64,000 nt of DNA from Cellulomonas humilata (GCF_013359775.1 NZ_JABMCI010000071.1:186001-250000), one strand, 5' to 3'; shown: positions 31,174 through 44,614, numbered from the stretch's first letter. Numbers and translations: made by a program. The notes: generated by a model from the letters alone, not told the origin.

Positions 31174-34008
31174 CTACGCCCCGGCGGGCCCCGACGCCAT
31201 CGCGGACAACGCGTGCCGCGCCGCGGTCTCCGGGTCGAGCGTCGCCCCCACGTCGGCGAGCTCGGCGAACCGGTCCGCCCCGAGCCGGCTCTGGAGACGC
31301 TCGCGCGCACCGTCGAGCCGGGCACGCTCGGCGCCGAAGCTCACCGACCCGCCCCCGAGGACCACCGCTCCCCACAGCTCGGCGGCCGCGGTGTCGGCAC
31401 CGACCCGCTCGAGCAGGTCGACGAGGTTGCGCAGCGTCGTGACCAGGTGCGTGCGGTTCGCGCGCACCAACCACCAGCGGACCACCTCGTCGAAGGCGGC
31501 CATCGCGGCCGCCGGGTCGCCGTGCCGGGCGCGGACCGACGATGCCGACACACGCGCGACCCCGCCGAGGAAGGTGCAGCCGGACTGCTCGGCCAGGGTC
31601 GTCGCCCGCTCCAGGTGCGCGAGGGCCACCGCCGGGCGGTGCTCGATCTCGATCTCGCCCGCCGTGTAGGCGAGGTTGCCCAGGACGGTCGGCCCCAGGT
31701 CCGGGAACCGGTCCATCTCCTCCCGCGTGCGGGCCAGCAGCTCGCGCGCCTCGTCGTACCGGCCGCCGTACGACGCGCAGAGGATCGGGTAGCTCAGCCC
31801 GGTCATCACGTAGTGCGGGTCACCCAGCGACCGGGCGAGCTCGACCACGCGCAGGCCGAGCGCCGCCGAGTCGTCGAGCCGACCGTCGTACAGCGCCACG
31901 TCGCCCAGCACCTCGAGGGCGGTCATCCGGACGCGGTCGTCGGAGGCCACCTCCAGGGCCCGGCGCGCCCGGTGCTCCCCCGCCCGCAGCTCGCCGCCGA
32001 CCACCAGCCGCGCCGCGACCGAGACCTGCGCGGCGGCGCCCTGCGGGTCGTCGTCGGCGAGCACCGGACCCAGGCGCGCGGCCCAGCCGAGGATCTCGTC
32101 GTTCATCGTGCCCGTGGCGTGCACGTGCAGCGCCCCGGACAGCCGCGCCGCCAGCGCGGGGTCGGTGTTCCTGGCCCACGCGTGCGCGGCCCGCAGGTCC
32201 GCTACCTGGGCGGCCAGCAGCGCACAGGCCTCGGGCTCGGCCGACGTGCGCAGGGCCGCGTCGGCCTGGCGCGCCACGTCCAGGAACCACTCGGCGTGCC
32301 GCCGCCGGAGCGCCGGCCGGACGGGGGCGGAGTCGAGCACGGCGGAGCGCACGGTGTGCAGCATCCGGTACCGCGTGCGGCCGTCGCGCACGTCGAGCGC
32401 GAGCAGGGACCGCCGCACGAGGCGGTCCGGGACCTCTGCGGCCGCCTCGAGCACCGCCGCCGCGTCGGCCGGGCGCACCGGCCCGGCGAACACGGGCCAG
32501 TCGGCGAGGACCGTGCGCTCGGCGTCGTCGAGCAGCGCCGAGGACCAGGCGATCACCGACGCGAGCGTGCGGTGCCGCGCGGCCGACCCCCGGCCCGGGT
32601 GCTCGAGGCGGGCCAGATCGACCTCCAGCTGGTCCCCGAGGTCGGCCAGACCCACGGTCGCTGCCCGGGCTGCGGCCATCTCGATCGCGAGCGGGAGACC
32701 GTCCAGCTCCCGGACCACCCGGTCCACGTCCGCAGGCTCGGGGTCGGTCGTCCACGCGCCCGCGGCCCGGGCTCGCTCCACGAACAGCCTGCGCGCCGCC
32801 GGGTCGGTGCCGTCGACCGCCAGCGGCGCCACGGCGTGCACCCGTTCACCGGCCACCTCGAGCCGTTCCCGGCTCGTCGCGAGCACGCGCAGCGGTCCCC
32901 CGGCGGCCAGCAGGTCCTCGACGACCGCGGCCACCGCCTCGATGACGTGCTCGCAGTTGTCCAGCACCACCAGCAGGTCCAGCGTGCCCGCGCGACGCAG
33001 CATGGTCGACGTCGTGCCGCCCTCCCCCGACAGCTCGAGCGCCGCCACGGTCGCGGCCGGCACCGCCGCCCCGTCGGTGAGGGTCGCCAGCTCCACCAGC
33101 CGCACCCCGGACCGGTGCCGCTGCGCCCGGCGGCGGGCGACCTCCAGGGCCAGTCGCGTCTTGCCGACGCCTCCCGGACCCAGCAGCGTGATCAGCGGCT
33201 CGGTGCCGACGAGGGCGTCCACCGCGGCGACGTCCTCGTCGCGACCCACCAGCGTCGACGCGGGCACGGGGAGCGAGGGGCGCGCGGTCGTCCGCGCCGG
33301 GCCGCCCCGCAGCGCCTCCTGCTGAGCGGCCCGCAGGTCGGCCGACGGCCGCAGCCCGAGCTCGTCGAGGCTCGCGCTCGCCCTGGCCACCGCGGCGACG
33401 CCGTCGGCGGGCCGGCCCGCCGCCGTCAGCGCGCGGGCGAGCTGCGCCCAGGCGGTCTCGCGATAGGGCTCGTCCGCGACCAAGGCCTCGAGGACCGCCA
33501 CCGCGTCGGCCGCGCGCCCGGTGGCGTGCAGCGCGGCAGCGAGCTGCTCGCGGGCTGCGGACCGTGACTCGTCGAGCCGGAGCGCCTCGCCGCGCACCGC
33601 CACAAGGTCGGCCGCCCGACCGAACGCCGGGCCCCGCCAGAGCGCCAGCGCCTCCTCGAGCAGCCGCACCGCCTCCGTCGCGGGACCAGCGGCCGCACCC
33701 GCGACGAGCGCCTCGAACCGGGCACCGTCCACCCGCTCCGCCTCGAGCTCCAGCAGGTACCCCCCGTCGACCGCCCGCAGGGGGACCCCCTGGGAGCGGC
33801 GGAGCCGGGAGGCGTGGGTGTGCAGCGTGTGGGTCGCGGTGCGCGGGGGCTCCTCCCCCCACAGCGCCTCGACGAGGACCTCGGCGGGCACGACGCGGCC
33901 GCGACGAGCCACCAGCACCGCGAGAAGCGCACGCTGCTGGGTCCCGAGCACCTCGACGGTCCTGCCGTCCTCGCGCAGCTCGAGCGGGCCGAGCACCCCG
34001 ACCTCCAT
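31174..34008 (-). CDS. AfsR/SARP-type transcriptional regulator with BTAD and NB-ARC domains
   Basis: This 944-residue regulator starts with an OmpR-like winged helix (residues 1-90, with VLGTQQRALLAVLVARRGRVV) and a bacterial transcriptional activation domain (about 95-240). An NB-ARC ATPase follows, with P-loop LLGPGGVGKTRLAL near residue 275 and Walker B LLVVLDNCEHV. The C-terminal half is helical, TPR-like and Ala-rich. Such proteins activate secondary-metabolite or export genes in response to signalling. ATG at 34008 has no strong ribosome site. The MFS exporter downstream is the likely target or partner; no biosynthetic cluster is visible in this window. Confidence 0.92.
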   Translation of the reverse strand: MEVGVLGPLELREDGRTVEVLGTQQRALLAVLVARRGRVVPAEVLVEALWGEEPPRTATHTLHTHASRLRRSQGVPLRAVDGGYLLELEAERVDGARFEALVAGAAAGPATEAVRLLEEALALWRGPAFGRAADLVAVRGEALRLDESRSAAREQLAAALHATGRAADAVAVLEALVADEPYRETAWAQLARALTAAGRPADGVAAVARASASLDELGLRPSADLRAAQQEALRGGPARTTARPSLPVPASTLVGRDEDVAAVDALVGTEPLITLLGPGGVGKTRLALEVARRRAQRHRSGVRLVELATLTDGAAVPAATVAALELSGEGGTTSTMLRRAGTLDLLVVLDNCEHVIEAVAAVVEDLLAAGGPLRVLATSRERLEVAGERVHAVAPLAVDGTDPAARRLFVERARAAGAWTTDPEPADVDRVVRELDGLPLAIEMAAARAATVGLADLGDQLEVDLARLEHPGRGSAARHRTLASVIAWSSALLDDAERTVLADWPVFAGPVRPADAAAVLEAAAEVPDRLVRRSLLALDVRDGRTRYRMLHTVRSAVLDSAPVRPALRRRHAEWFLDVARQADAALRTSAEPEACALLAAQVADLRAAHAWARNTDPALAARLSGALHVHATGTMNDEILGWAARLGPVLADDDPQGAAAQVSVAARLVVGGELRAGEHRARRALEVASDDRVRMTALEVLGDVALYDGRLDDSAALGLRVVELARSLGDPHYVMTGLSYPILCASYGGRYDEARELLARTREEMDRFPDLGPTVLGNLAYTAGEIEIEHRPAVALAHLERATTLAEQSGCTFLGGVARVSASSVRARHGDPAAAMAAFDEVVRWWLVRANRTHLVTTLRNLVDLLERVGADTAAAELWGAVVLGGGSVSFGAERARLDGARERLQSRLGADRFAELADVGATLDPETAARHALSAMASGPAGA

Positions 34009-34047
34009 GCGCCGATGCTACGAGGCCGGTTTGTCCACTGTCCGCCC

Positions 34048-34440
34048 TTATGTGCCGTCGAGCGTCACCCACTGCGCGCGCCACGCAGGCGGGTCGAACG
34101 GCTCCGCCCAGTACGCGGTCTCCCGCGCGATCCTCCCGTCGCGGAGCTCGAAGATGAACGTGCTGTGGAACACGGGGCCGTCGTAGTCCAACGTCGCCTC
34201 GGCGACGACCAGGTCACCCGCCGCGAGCAGCCGCCGGGGCGTGATCGTCGGCAGCACCGGGAACGCGCCGTAGACCGCGCGACGGGCGTCCCCGCCGACG
34301 ATCGTCTCGCCCGACTGCGGCCAGTCCATCACCGCGTCCTCGTGGAACAGGTCGTCCATCACCTCGATCTTGTGGTCGTTGAGGCACTGGATGAGCCGCT
34401 CGACCACGGCCCGGTTCTCGCTCTCGCTCATCGGGCTCAC
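34048..34440 (-). CDS. SnoaL-like (nuclear transport factor 2 family) protein
   Basis: This 130-residue cone-shaped alpha+beta protein has NRAVVERLIQCLNDHKIEVMDDLFHEDAVMDWPQSG at the start, a VYGAFPVLPTITPRRLLAAGDLVVAEATL middle and an ELRDGRIARETAYW strand near the end. All are typical of SnoaL/limonene-epoxide-hydrolase-like proteins. GTG at 34440 overlaps the cupin stop as GTGA; ATG at 34431 is an alternative. It is the second gene of a two-gene unit divergent from the TetR regulator. Ester cyclase or isomerase activity is possible but not assignable. Confidence 0.85.
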   Translation of the reverse strand: MSPMSESENRAVVERLIQCLNDHKIEVMDDLFHEDAVMDWPQSGETIVGGDARRAVYGAFPVLPTITPRRLLAAGDLVVAEATLDYDGPVFHSTFIFELRDGRIARETAYWAEPFDPPAWRAQWVTLDGT

Positions 34441-34796
34441 CGCTGCTTGGCGTAGTCGCTCGCGCCGTACCAGTCGACGACGACCACGGGCTCGTCCCCG
34501 AGCACCCAGGCGTCGTGGCCCTTCGGCAGCGAGGTGACGTCACCGGCGGAGGCGATCATCTCGGTGCCGTCGTCCATCCGGATCCCCATCCGACCGCTCA
34601 CGTGGTACTGGAAGTGCGGCGCCTCGCAGCTGGGCGTGCCCGCGATCGGCTGGACGTCGACGGACCACCGCCAACCCGGCTCGAACGCCAGGCGGCCGAC
34701 CTCGCTGTCTCCCACCGTGATGATCTCGGCCCTGCCGTGCGGGAAAGCCCGCGTCTCGTCGGGTGCCTGGAACGTCTTGTGCGCTGTCTCCTGCAT
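34437..34796 (-). CDS. Cupin-domain protein
   Basis: This 119-residue single-cupin protein has the first motif around CEAPHFQYHVSGRMGIRMDDG, with His residues suited to bind a metal. The second motif is around AGDVTSLPKGHDAWVLGDEPVVVVDW. ATG at 34796 has GAGG about eight bases upstream. It is the first gene after the TetR-flanked promoter at 34851-34879 and is followed by the SnoaL-like gene with a GTGA overlap. The role may be an enzyme or a small-molecule sensor; I cannot say which. Confidence 0.85.
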   Translation of the reverse strand: MQETAHKTFQAPDETRAFPHGRAEIITVGDSEVGRLAFEPGWRWSVDVQPIAGTPSCEAPHFQYHVSGRMGIRMDDGTEMIASAGDVTSLPKGHDAWVLGDEPVVVVDWYGASDYAKQR

Positions 34797-34850
34797 CGGT
34801 CCGACCTCCTCGTCGGCGGGGCGATCTGCCCCGGTATGGCCCTTCCTGAT

Positions 34851-34879
34851 ATCCTGACCTTCTAGTAGGTAGGTGTCAA
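34851..34879 (-). promoter_or_regulatory. Cupin/SnoaL promoter with a TetR-type operator in its spacer
   Basis: On the minus strand a perfect TTGACA (34879-34874) and a weaker CAGGAT (34856-34851) are 17 bases apart. The imperfect palindrome ACCTTCTAGTAGGT (34857-34870, one mismatched pair) fills the spacer exactly. The TetR regulator is encoded divergently at 34908, so repression of both directions from this site is likely. Confidence 0.6.
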
Positions 34880-34907
34880 CGCTTCTCACCCGACGGAGGA
34901 TGCAGTC

Positions 34908-35510
34908 ATGGCCCCGATCGACGCCCCACCGACAGCGGACACCCGGACGCGGATCCTCGACGTCGCCGAGCGGCTCGTCCAGACGCGGGGCTTCAACGGG
35001 TTCAGCTACGCCGACGTCGCCGCGGAGCTGGGCATCGCCAAGCCGAGCCTGCACTACCACTTCGCGACGAAGGCCGACCTCGGCGAGGCCCTCATCCGCC
35101 GCTACGCCGCGCGGTTCGCCGCCGCTCTCGTCTCGATCGCCGACCGCCCCGACGACGCCCGCAACAAGCTCGACGCCTACGTGGCCCTCTACACCGACGT
35201 CCTGCGCGACCAGCGGATGTGCCTGTGCGGCATGCTCGCCGCGGAGTACCCCACGCTCCCCGCGCCCATGCGCGCGGCGGTCACCGCGTTCTTCGACGAC
35301 AACGAGACGTGGCTCGAGCAGGTGCTCGACGCCGGCCGGGCGCAGGGCGCGCTGCGGCTCACCGGCCCGTCGGACGAGGCCGCCCGCATCATCGTCGGCG
35401 GCCTCGAGGGCGCCATGCTCGTCGCCCGCTCCCACGGGGACCCGGTGCGCTTCGAGACCGCCGCCGGCCGCCTGCTCGCCGACGTCACGGGGGCGGCGTC
35501 GCTGGCCTGA
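34908..35510 (+). CDS. TetR-family transcriptional regulator
   Basis: This 200-residue repressor has an N-terminal helix-turn-helix (RTRILDVAERLVQTRGFNGFSYADVAAELGIAKPSLHYHFATKADL across residues 12-58) and a helical ligand domain. The ligand domain includes a Cys pair, MCLCGML at about residues 104-110, which could be redox- or metal-sensitive. ATG at 34908 has GGAGG upstream. The cupin/SnoaL pair is the likely target. Its 3' end overlaps a broken NTPase remnant on the other strand. Confidence 0.92.
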   Translation: MAPIDAPPTADTRTRILDVAERLVQTRGFNGFSYADVAAELGIAKPSLHYHFATKADLGEALIRRYAARFAAALVSIADRPDDARNKLDAYVALYTDVLRDQRMCLCGMLAAEYPTLPAPMRAAVTAFFDDNETWLEQVLDAGRAQGALRLTGPSDEAARIIVGGLEGAMLVARSHGDPVRFETAAGRLLADVTGAASLA

Positions 35511-35912
35511 GCCCGGGCTCGGTGACGTAGCCGCAGCACCGCAGCACGCGCGCACGGTCGAGTGGACCACCCCTGTCGGAGCCCACCACCAGCCGCACCT
35601 GGGGGTCGAGGAGCAGCCCGCTCGGGTGCCCCGGTTCGTCGACCGGCGAGAGGTCCCCGTCCGGGAGCTCGCCGCGGATCCACTCGGCGGGCGCGGGCCA
35701 CCGGGTCGTCACGACGGTCCACAGGGCAAGCGTCTTGGGCTCCAGCGGCTCCAGCTCGGTCAGGCGAGCCGCGAAGGCCACGTTGTAGGCCATGAGGAAC
35801 CGCTTGGTCGCGCGGGGGTTCGGCTCCAGCAGCTCCGCGAACTCCTCCAGGATGTGGCTCTGCTGCGGCCGTCGCCCACGGCCAGCACGACGAGCGCGGG
35901 GATCGGGTCCCC
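35485..35912 (-). pseudogene. Remnant of a KAP-type P-loop NTPase C-terminus (frameshifted)
   Basis: On the minus strand, translation of 35859 down to the stop at 35485 gives SHILEEFAELLEPNPRATKRF followed by LALWTVVTTRWPAPAEW, DPQVRLVV and a final LDRARVLRCCGYV. This strongly resembles the end of KAP-family NTPases (Asn-Pro-Arg-x-x-Lys-Arg-Phe hallmark). Upstream, the sensible continuation DPIPALVVLAVGDG (35909-35868) is in another frame, so a frameshift lies near 35860-35868. No start, P-loop or upstream part is present; the pyk terminator begins at 35973. It probably is decayed anti-phage or membrane-linked NTPase debris. The reading as one gene is inference. Confidence 0.5.
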
Positions 35913-35972
35913 CGCGACTGCGCGCCGACGGGATCGCCGGGTCGACCGCTCGGGTCCCCGGGCCGCAAACGC

Positions 35973-36007
35973 CGATCGGCCCCGGCGCGGTGCGCCGGGG
36001 CCGATCG
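35973..36007 (-). terminator. Terminator of pyk
   Basis: CGATCGGCCCCGGCGC (35973-35988), loop GGT and the exact complement to 36007 make a perfect 16-bp stem, 21 bases after the pyk stop at 36028. The minus strand continues with GCGTTTGC, a short T-run after the stem. Confidence 0.85.
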
Positions 36008-36027
36008 AGGTGGTGCGGGGGCGTGCG

Positions 36028-37464
36028 TCAGGCGATGCGGCCGCTCGAGGTCTCCTCGTCGCCGATCTTGTGCACGACGATCGAGTTGGTCGAGCCGACG
36101 ACGCCGACGGGGGCACCCGCGACGACGACGACGTAGTCGCCGATCTCCGCGAGACCGTTGGCGCGCAGGGTCGAGTCGACCTGGTTGACCATCGCGTCCG
36201 TGTCGTCGACGGACGGCACGCGGTAGGTCTGCAGACCCCAGCTGAGCGAGAGCACGTTGCGCACGTCCTCCGCCGGCGTGAAGGCCAGCAGCGGGATGTT
36301 CGAGCGCAGGCGGGACATGCGGCGGGCCGAGTCACCCGACTGCGTGAACGTCACCAGGTACTTGACGTCGAGCACCTCGCCGATCTCGGCGGCGGCCCGC
36401 GTGATCACGCCACCGCGGGTGTGCGGGGTGGAGCCGAGGGGAGCCATGCGCTCCCGGCCCATGTCCTCGGTCGCCTCGATGATCCGGGCCATCGTCCGCA
36501 CGGTCTCGATCGGGTAGTCACCGACGCTCGTCTCGCCCGAGAGCATGACCGCGTCCGCGCCGTCGAGCACCGCGTTGGCGCAGTCCGACGTCTCGGCGCG
36601 GGTGGGCCGCGGGTTCGTCGTCATGGACTCGAGCACCTGCGTGGCCACGATGACCGGCTTGGCTGCCCGGCGGGCCAGCTCGACCGCGCGCTTCTGCACC
36701 AGCGGGACCTGCTCGAGCGGCAGCTCGACGCCCAGGTCACCGCGGGCGACCATGATGCCGTCGAACGCGGCGATGATCTCCGCGAGGTTCTCGACGGCCT
36801 GCGGCTTCTCGATCTTGGCGATGACCGGGAGGACCCGGTTCTCCTCCTCCATGATCCGGCGCACGTCGTCGTAGTCGGCGGCGGACCGCACGAACGACAG
36901 GGCGATGATGTCCGCGCCGACGTTGAGGGCCCAGCGCAGGTCCTCCTCGTCCTTGTCGCTCATCGCGGGGACCGACACGGCCACGCCCGGGAGGTTGAGG
37001 CCCTTGTTGTTGGACACCGGGCCGGCGACCTCGACGCGGGTCACCACGCGGGGGCCCTCGACGGCGGTCACGCGGACCAGGACCTTGCCGTCGTCGATGA
37101 GGATCGGGTCACCGACGCGGGCGTCGTTGGGCAGGCCCTTGTGGGTGGTGGAGACGAGCTCCTTGGTGCCCTGGACGTCCTCGGTGGTGATGGTGAACGT
37201 GTCGCCCACCGCGAGGTCGTGCTTCTCCTCGATGAACCGGCCGAGGCGGATCTTCGGACCCTGGAGGTCGACGAGGACCGCGACGGAGCGACCGGACGCC
37301 TGCGCGGCGGCGCGGACGTTGTCGTACACCGCCTTGTGGACCTCGGTCGAGCCGTGGCTGCGGTTCAGTCGCGCCACGTCCATCCCGGCGTCGACGAGGG
37401 CCTGGATCTGCTCCGCGGACTCTGTGGCGGGGCCGATGGTGCAGACGATCTTTGCTCTACGCAT
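36028..37464 (-). CDS. pyk: Pyruvate kinase
   Basis: This 478-residue glycolytic enzyme makes pyruvate and ATP from phosphoenolpyruvate and ADP in the cytosol. It has the N-terminal KIVCTIGPATES, the catalytic block VIAKIEKPQAVENL with the active-site Lys, VARGDLGVELPLEQVPLVQKR, and MLSGETSVGDYPIE. The usual NFSHG is NRSHG here, with Asn, Ser and His kept. The C-terminal regulatory domain is complete. ATG at 37464 has no nearby ribosome site; TAGGCT at 37476-37471 ends six bases upstream, so the mRNA may be leaderless. It is ended by the hairpin at 35973-36007. Confidence 0.96.
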   Translation of the reverse strand: MRRAKIVCTIGPATESAEQIQALVDAGMDVARLNRSHGSTEVHKAVYDNVRAAAQASGRSVAVLVDLQGPKIRLGRFIEEKHDLAVGDTFTITTEDVQGTKELVSTTHKGLPNDARVGDPILIDDGKVLVRVTAVEGPRVVTRVEVAGPVSNNKGLNLPGVAVSVPAMSDKDEEDLRWALNVGADIIALSFVRSAADYDDVRRIMEEENRVLPVIAKIEKPQAVENLAEIIAAFDGIMVARGDLGVELPLEQVPLVQKRAVELARRAAKPVIVATQVLESMTTNPRPTRAETSDCANAVLDGADAVMLSGETSVGDYPIETVRTMARIIEATEDMGRERMAPLGSTPHTRGGVITRAAAEIGEVLDVKYLVTFTQSGDSARRMSRLRSNIPLLAFTPAEDVRNVLSLSWGLQTYRVPSVDDTDAMVNQVDSTLRANGLAEIGDYVVVVAGAPVGVVGSTNSIVVHKIGDEETSSGRIA

Positions 37465-37494
37465 GAAGCGAGCCTATGCCTTCCGTTGTTTCTG

Positions 37495-37520
37495 GGTCGG
37501 ACCGAAAGTCCCGTCCGACC
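37495..37520 (-). terminator. Stem-loop between gltD and pyk
   Basis: GGTCGGAC (37495-37502) and GTCCGACC (37513-37520) form an 8-bp stem with a 10-base loop, 40 bases after the gltD stop and 31 bases before the pyk start. It most likely ends the gltBD transcript, although no T-run follows. Confidence 0.5.
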
Positions 37521-37559
37521 ACCCTGGCCGGCCGGTAGAGGACCGCGGTCAGGTGGGGA

Positions 37560-39018
37560 TCAGGGGCGCAACGCCACGGTGCTGGCGGTGACCGGGGAGG
37601 GCAGCTCCGTGCTGCCGGACAGGTAGGTGTCGACGGCGGCGGCGGCCGCGCGGCCCTCCGCGATCGCCCACACGATGAGCGACTGACCGCGGCCGGCGTC
37701 CCCCGCGACGAAGACGCCCGGGACGGTCGTCGAGTAGTCGTCGGTGCGCGCGACCAGCCCGCGGGAGGTGAGCTCGATGCCGATCTGCGCGGTGAGCGGG
37801 TCGATCTCGGGCCCGGTGAAGCCCATCGCGACGAGCACCAGGTCCGCGGGGATCTCGCGCTCCGTGCCCGGCGTCGGCACGCGGCGGCCGTCGGACAGGT
37901 ACTGCGTCGTGGCCAGCTGGAGGGCGCGGACGTTCCCGGACTCGTCGCCCACGAACTCGACGGTCGAGGCGAGGTAGTCCCGCTCGCCGCCCTCGGCGTG
38001 CGACGACGACACCTCGAACAGGATCGGGTCCGTCGGCCACGGCTGGTGCGCGGGGCGGTCCTCCGGCGGTCGCTTGCCGATCGCGAGAGTGGTCACCGAG
38101 GCGGCGCCCTGGCGCAGCGCGGTGCCGAGGCAGTCCGAGCCGGTGTCGCCGCCGCCGATGATGATGACGTGCTTGCCCTCGGCGGTGATCTGGTCCGGCA
38201 CCGGCTTGCCCGCCGCGACCGCGTTGGCCTGGTGCAGGAACTCCATGGCGACGTGCACGCCGCCCAGCTCCTTGCCCGGCACGGTGAGCTCGCGCGGGAC
38301 CGTGGCCCCCGTGGCGATGACGATCGCGTCGTACCGCGCCTGGAGCTGCGGCCACGTGACGTCGCGGCCCACCTCGACACCCGGGCGGAACCGCGTGCCC
38401 TCGGCCTCCATCTGCGCCAGCCGGCGGTCGATGTGGATCTTCTCGAGCTTGAAGTCGGGCACGCCGTAGCGCATCAGACCCCCGATGGCGTCGTCGCGCT
38501 CGTACACGGCGACCGTGTGCCCGGCCCGCGTCAGCTGCTGCGCGGCGGCCATGCCGGCCGGGCCGGAGCCGACGACCGCGACCGTGTGCCCGGTGAGGCG
38601 CTGCGGCACCTGCGGCGTCACGTACCCGCGCGCGAAGGCCTCGTCGATGATCGAGACCTCGATGTTCTTGATGGTCACCGGCGGCTGGTTGATGCCCAGC
38701 ACGCAGCTGGACTCGCACGGTGCGGGGCAGATGCGTCCCGTGAACTCCGGGAAGTTGTTGGTCGCGTGCAGGCGGTCGATCGCGTCCGACCACTGGCCGC
38801 GCCACACCAGGTCGTTCCACTCCGGGATGAGGTTCCCGAGCGGGCAGCCGTTGTGGCAGAACGGGATGCCGCAGTCCATGCACCGGCCCGCCTGCTCCTT
38901 GAGGTACGGCTGACCGTCCTGGAGGTGCTCGTGCACGTCCTTCCAGTCACGCAGACGCACCTCGACGGGGCGGTTGGGCGGGAGCTCACGGTCCCGCACC
39001 TTCAGGAAGCCACGGGGG

Positions 39019-39026
<8 letters not shown>
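37560..39026 (-). CDS. gltD: Glutamate synthase (NADPH) small subunit
   Basis: This 488-residue subunit oxidises NADPH and passes electrons by FAD and [4Fe-4S] clusters to GltB. Two Cys clusters are near the N-terminus: CMDCGIPFCHNGCPLGNLIP and CPAPCESSCVLG. The FAD motif VAVVGSGPAGMAAAQ is at about residue 148 and the NADPH motif IIIGGGDTGSDCLG in the middle. GTG at 39026 overlaps the gltB stop by eight bases, so expression is coupled. A hairpin follows the stop at 37520-37495. Confidence 0.96.
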
Positions 39027-43584
<4,558 letters not shown>

Positions 43585-43602
43585 CAGCACCGTCCTCACG
43601 GT

Positions 43603-43619
43603 CCCCGACGAGGTCGGGG
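43603..43619 (-). other. Hairpin in the gltB leader
   Basis: CCCCGAC-GAG-GTCGGGG is a perfect 7-bp stem with a three-base loop, close upstream of the GAGGACGG ribosome site (43598-43591). It could regulate translation of gltB or be a mild block after lgt. Confidence 0.35.
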
Positions 43620-43732
43620 AATTGCACGAACAAGGGGAACGCGGGACGTCGTCGGCCCAGGTCTGGTGACCATACAGCGCGGTCCGCGGACCACCTGCAT
43701 CGTCGTGCGGAGCGGCGACCAGAGCCCGCGGG

Positions 43733-44614
43733 TCAGCGGGCGGGATCGGTCGCGATCTCCTCGTCGTCCTGCACGGTCGGGGGTGCCAGCAGGAGGGTCG
43801 TGTCACGTCCTGGGTGCCGGCGCCCGACCACCACGAACGCTACCAGCGCTCCGAGACCGACGATGATCGACGTCCAGACGTTGATCCGCAGCCCCAGGAT
43901 GTGCTCGGCGGGGTCGATGCGGAGCAGCTCGATCCAGAGCCGTCCAGTGGTGTAGATGACGACGTAGAGCCAGAACACGCGGCCGTAGCCGAGCTGGAAC
44001 TTGCGGTCGAGCCAGATCAGCAGCGCCGCGCCCGCCAGGTTCCACACCATCTCGTACAGGAACGTCGGGTGGTACAGGGTGCCCGCCGGGTCGCCGACCG
44101 GCATGTTCGCCGGGTCGATGCGCAGGCCCCACGGCAGGGTGGTGGGACCGCCGTAGAGCTCCTGGTTGAACCAGTTGCCCAGCCGGCCGATCGCCTGCGC
44201 CACGAGCAGCCCAGGCGCGAGCGCGTCCGCCCACGGCGCGAGCCGGACACCCTGGCGGCGGCAGCCGATCCAGGCGCCGACGCCGCCGAAGGCCACGGCG
44301 CCCCAGATCCCGAGGCCGCCCTCCCAGATGTACAGGGCGCGGATCGGCTCCCCGCCGACGCCGAAGTACGCGTCCGGCGAGGTGATGACGTGGTAGATCC
44401 GCCCGCCGACGATGCCGAACGGCACGGCCCAGAACGCGATCTCCAGGGTGGTGTCGGGGTCTCCCCCGCGCTCGATCCAGCGGCGGCGGGTCATCCAGAG
44501 CGCGACGACGATCCCAAGCAGGATGGCGAACGCGTAGGCGCGCAGCGGGAAGGGTCCGAGGTGCCACGTCCCCTGCGACGGGCTCGGGATCGCCAGCGGC
44601 AGCAGCGCGGTCAT
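43733..44614 (-). CDS. lgt: Prolipoprotein diacylglyceryl transferase
   Basis: This 293-residue inner-membrane enzyme moves diacylglyceryl from phosphatidylglycerol to the lipobox Cys of preprolipoproteins, such as the binding proteins at 1070 and 9242. It shows PLRAYAFAILLG near the start, GRIYHVITSPD, the Lgt signature GRLGNWFNQELYG, HPTFLYEMVWNL and FWLYVVIYTTGRLWIELLR in order, with about seven membrane segments. The C-terminus ends in an acidic tail. ATG at 44614 overlaps the trpA stop (ATGA), a common actinobacterial arrangement. Confidence 0.96.
   Translation of the reverse strand: MTALLPLAIPSPSQGTWHLGPFPLRAYAFAILLGIVVALWMTRRRWIERGGDPDTTLEIAFWAVPFGIVGGRIYHVITSPDAYFGVGGEPIRALYIWEGGLGIWGAVAFGGVGAWIGCRRQGVRLAPWADALAPGLLVAQAIGRLGNWFNQELYGGPTTLPWGLRIDPANMPVGDPAGTLYHPTFLYEMVWNLAGAALLIWLDRKFQLGYGRVFWLYVVIYTTGRLWIELLRIDPAEHILGLRINVWTSIIVGLGALVAFVVVGRRHPGRDTTLLLAPPTVQDDEEIATDPAR

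Noticed and set aside
30325..33567. Very long open frame on the plus strand opposite the MFS exporter and SARP-type regulator
   Set aside because: It is antisense to two clear genes, rich in Arg/Gly/Pro/His typical of reversed high-GC codons, and has no domain.
35485..35793. Stand-alone 102-residue gene from ATG 35793
   Set aside because: The ATG lies inside a conserved-looking NPRATKRFLM segment, and recognisable sequence continues upstream and then changes frame, so this is the end of a broken gene rather than a complete one.
34873..37626. Long open frame on the plus strand across the TetR gene and opposite pyk
   Set aside because: It overlaps pyk throughout its length in antisense and shows only low-complexity composition; it is a GC-bias artefact.
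43585..43806. N-terminal extension of gltB to 43806
   Set aside because: The class II amidotransferase Cys is expected close to the N-terminus, and ATG 43584 has a good ribosome site.
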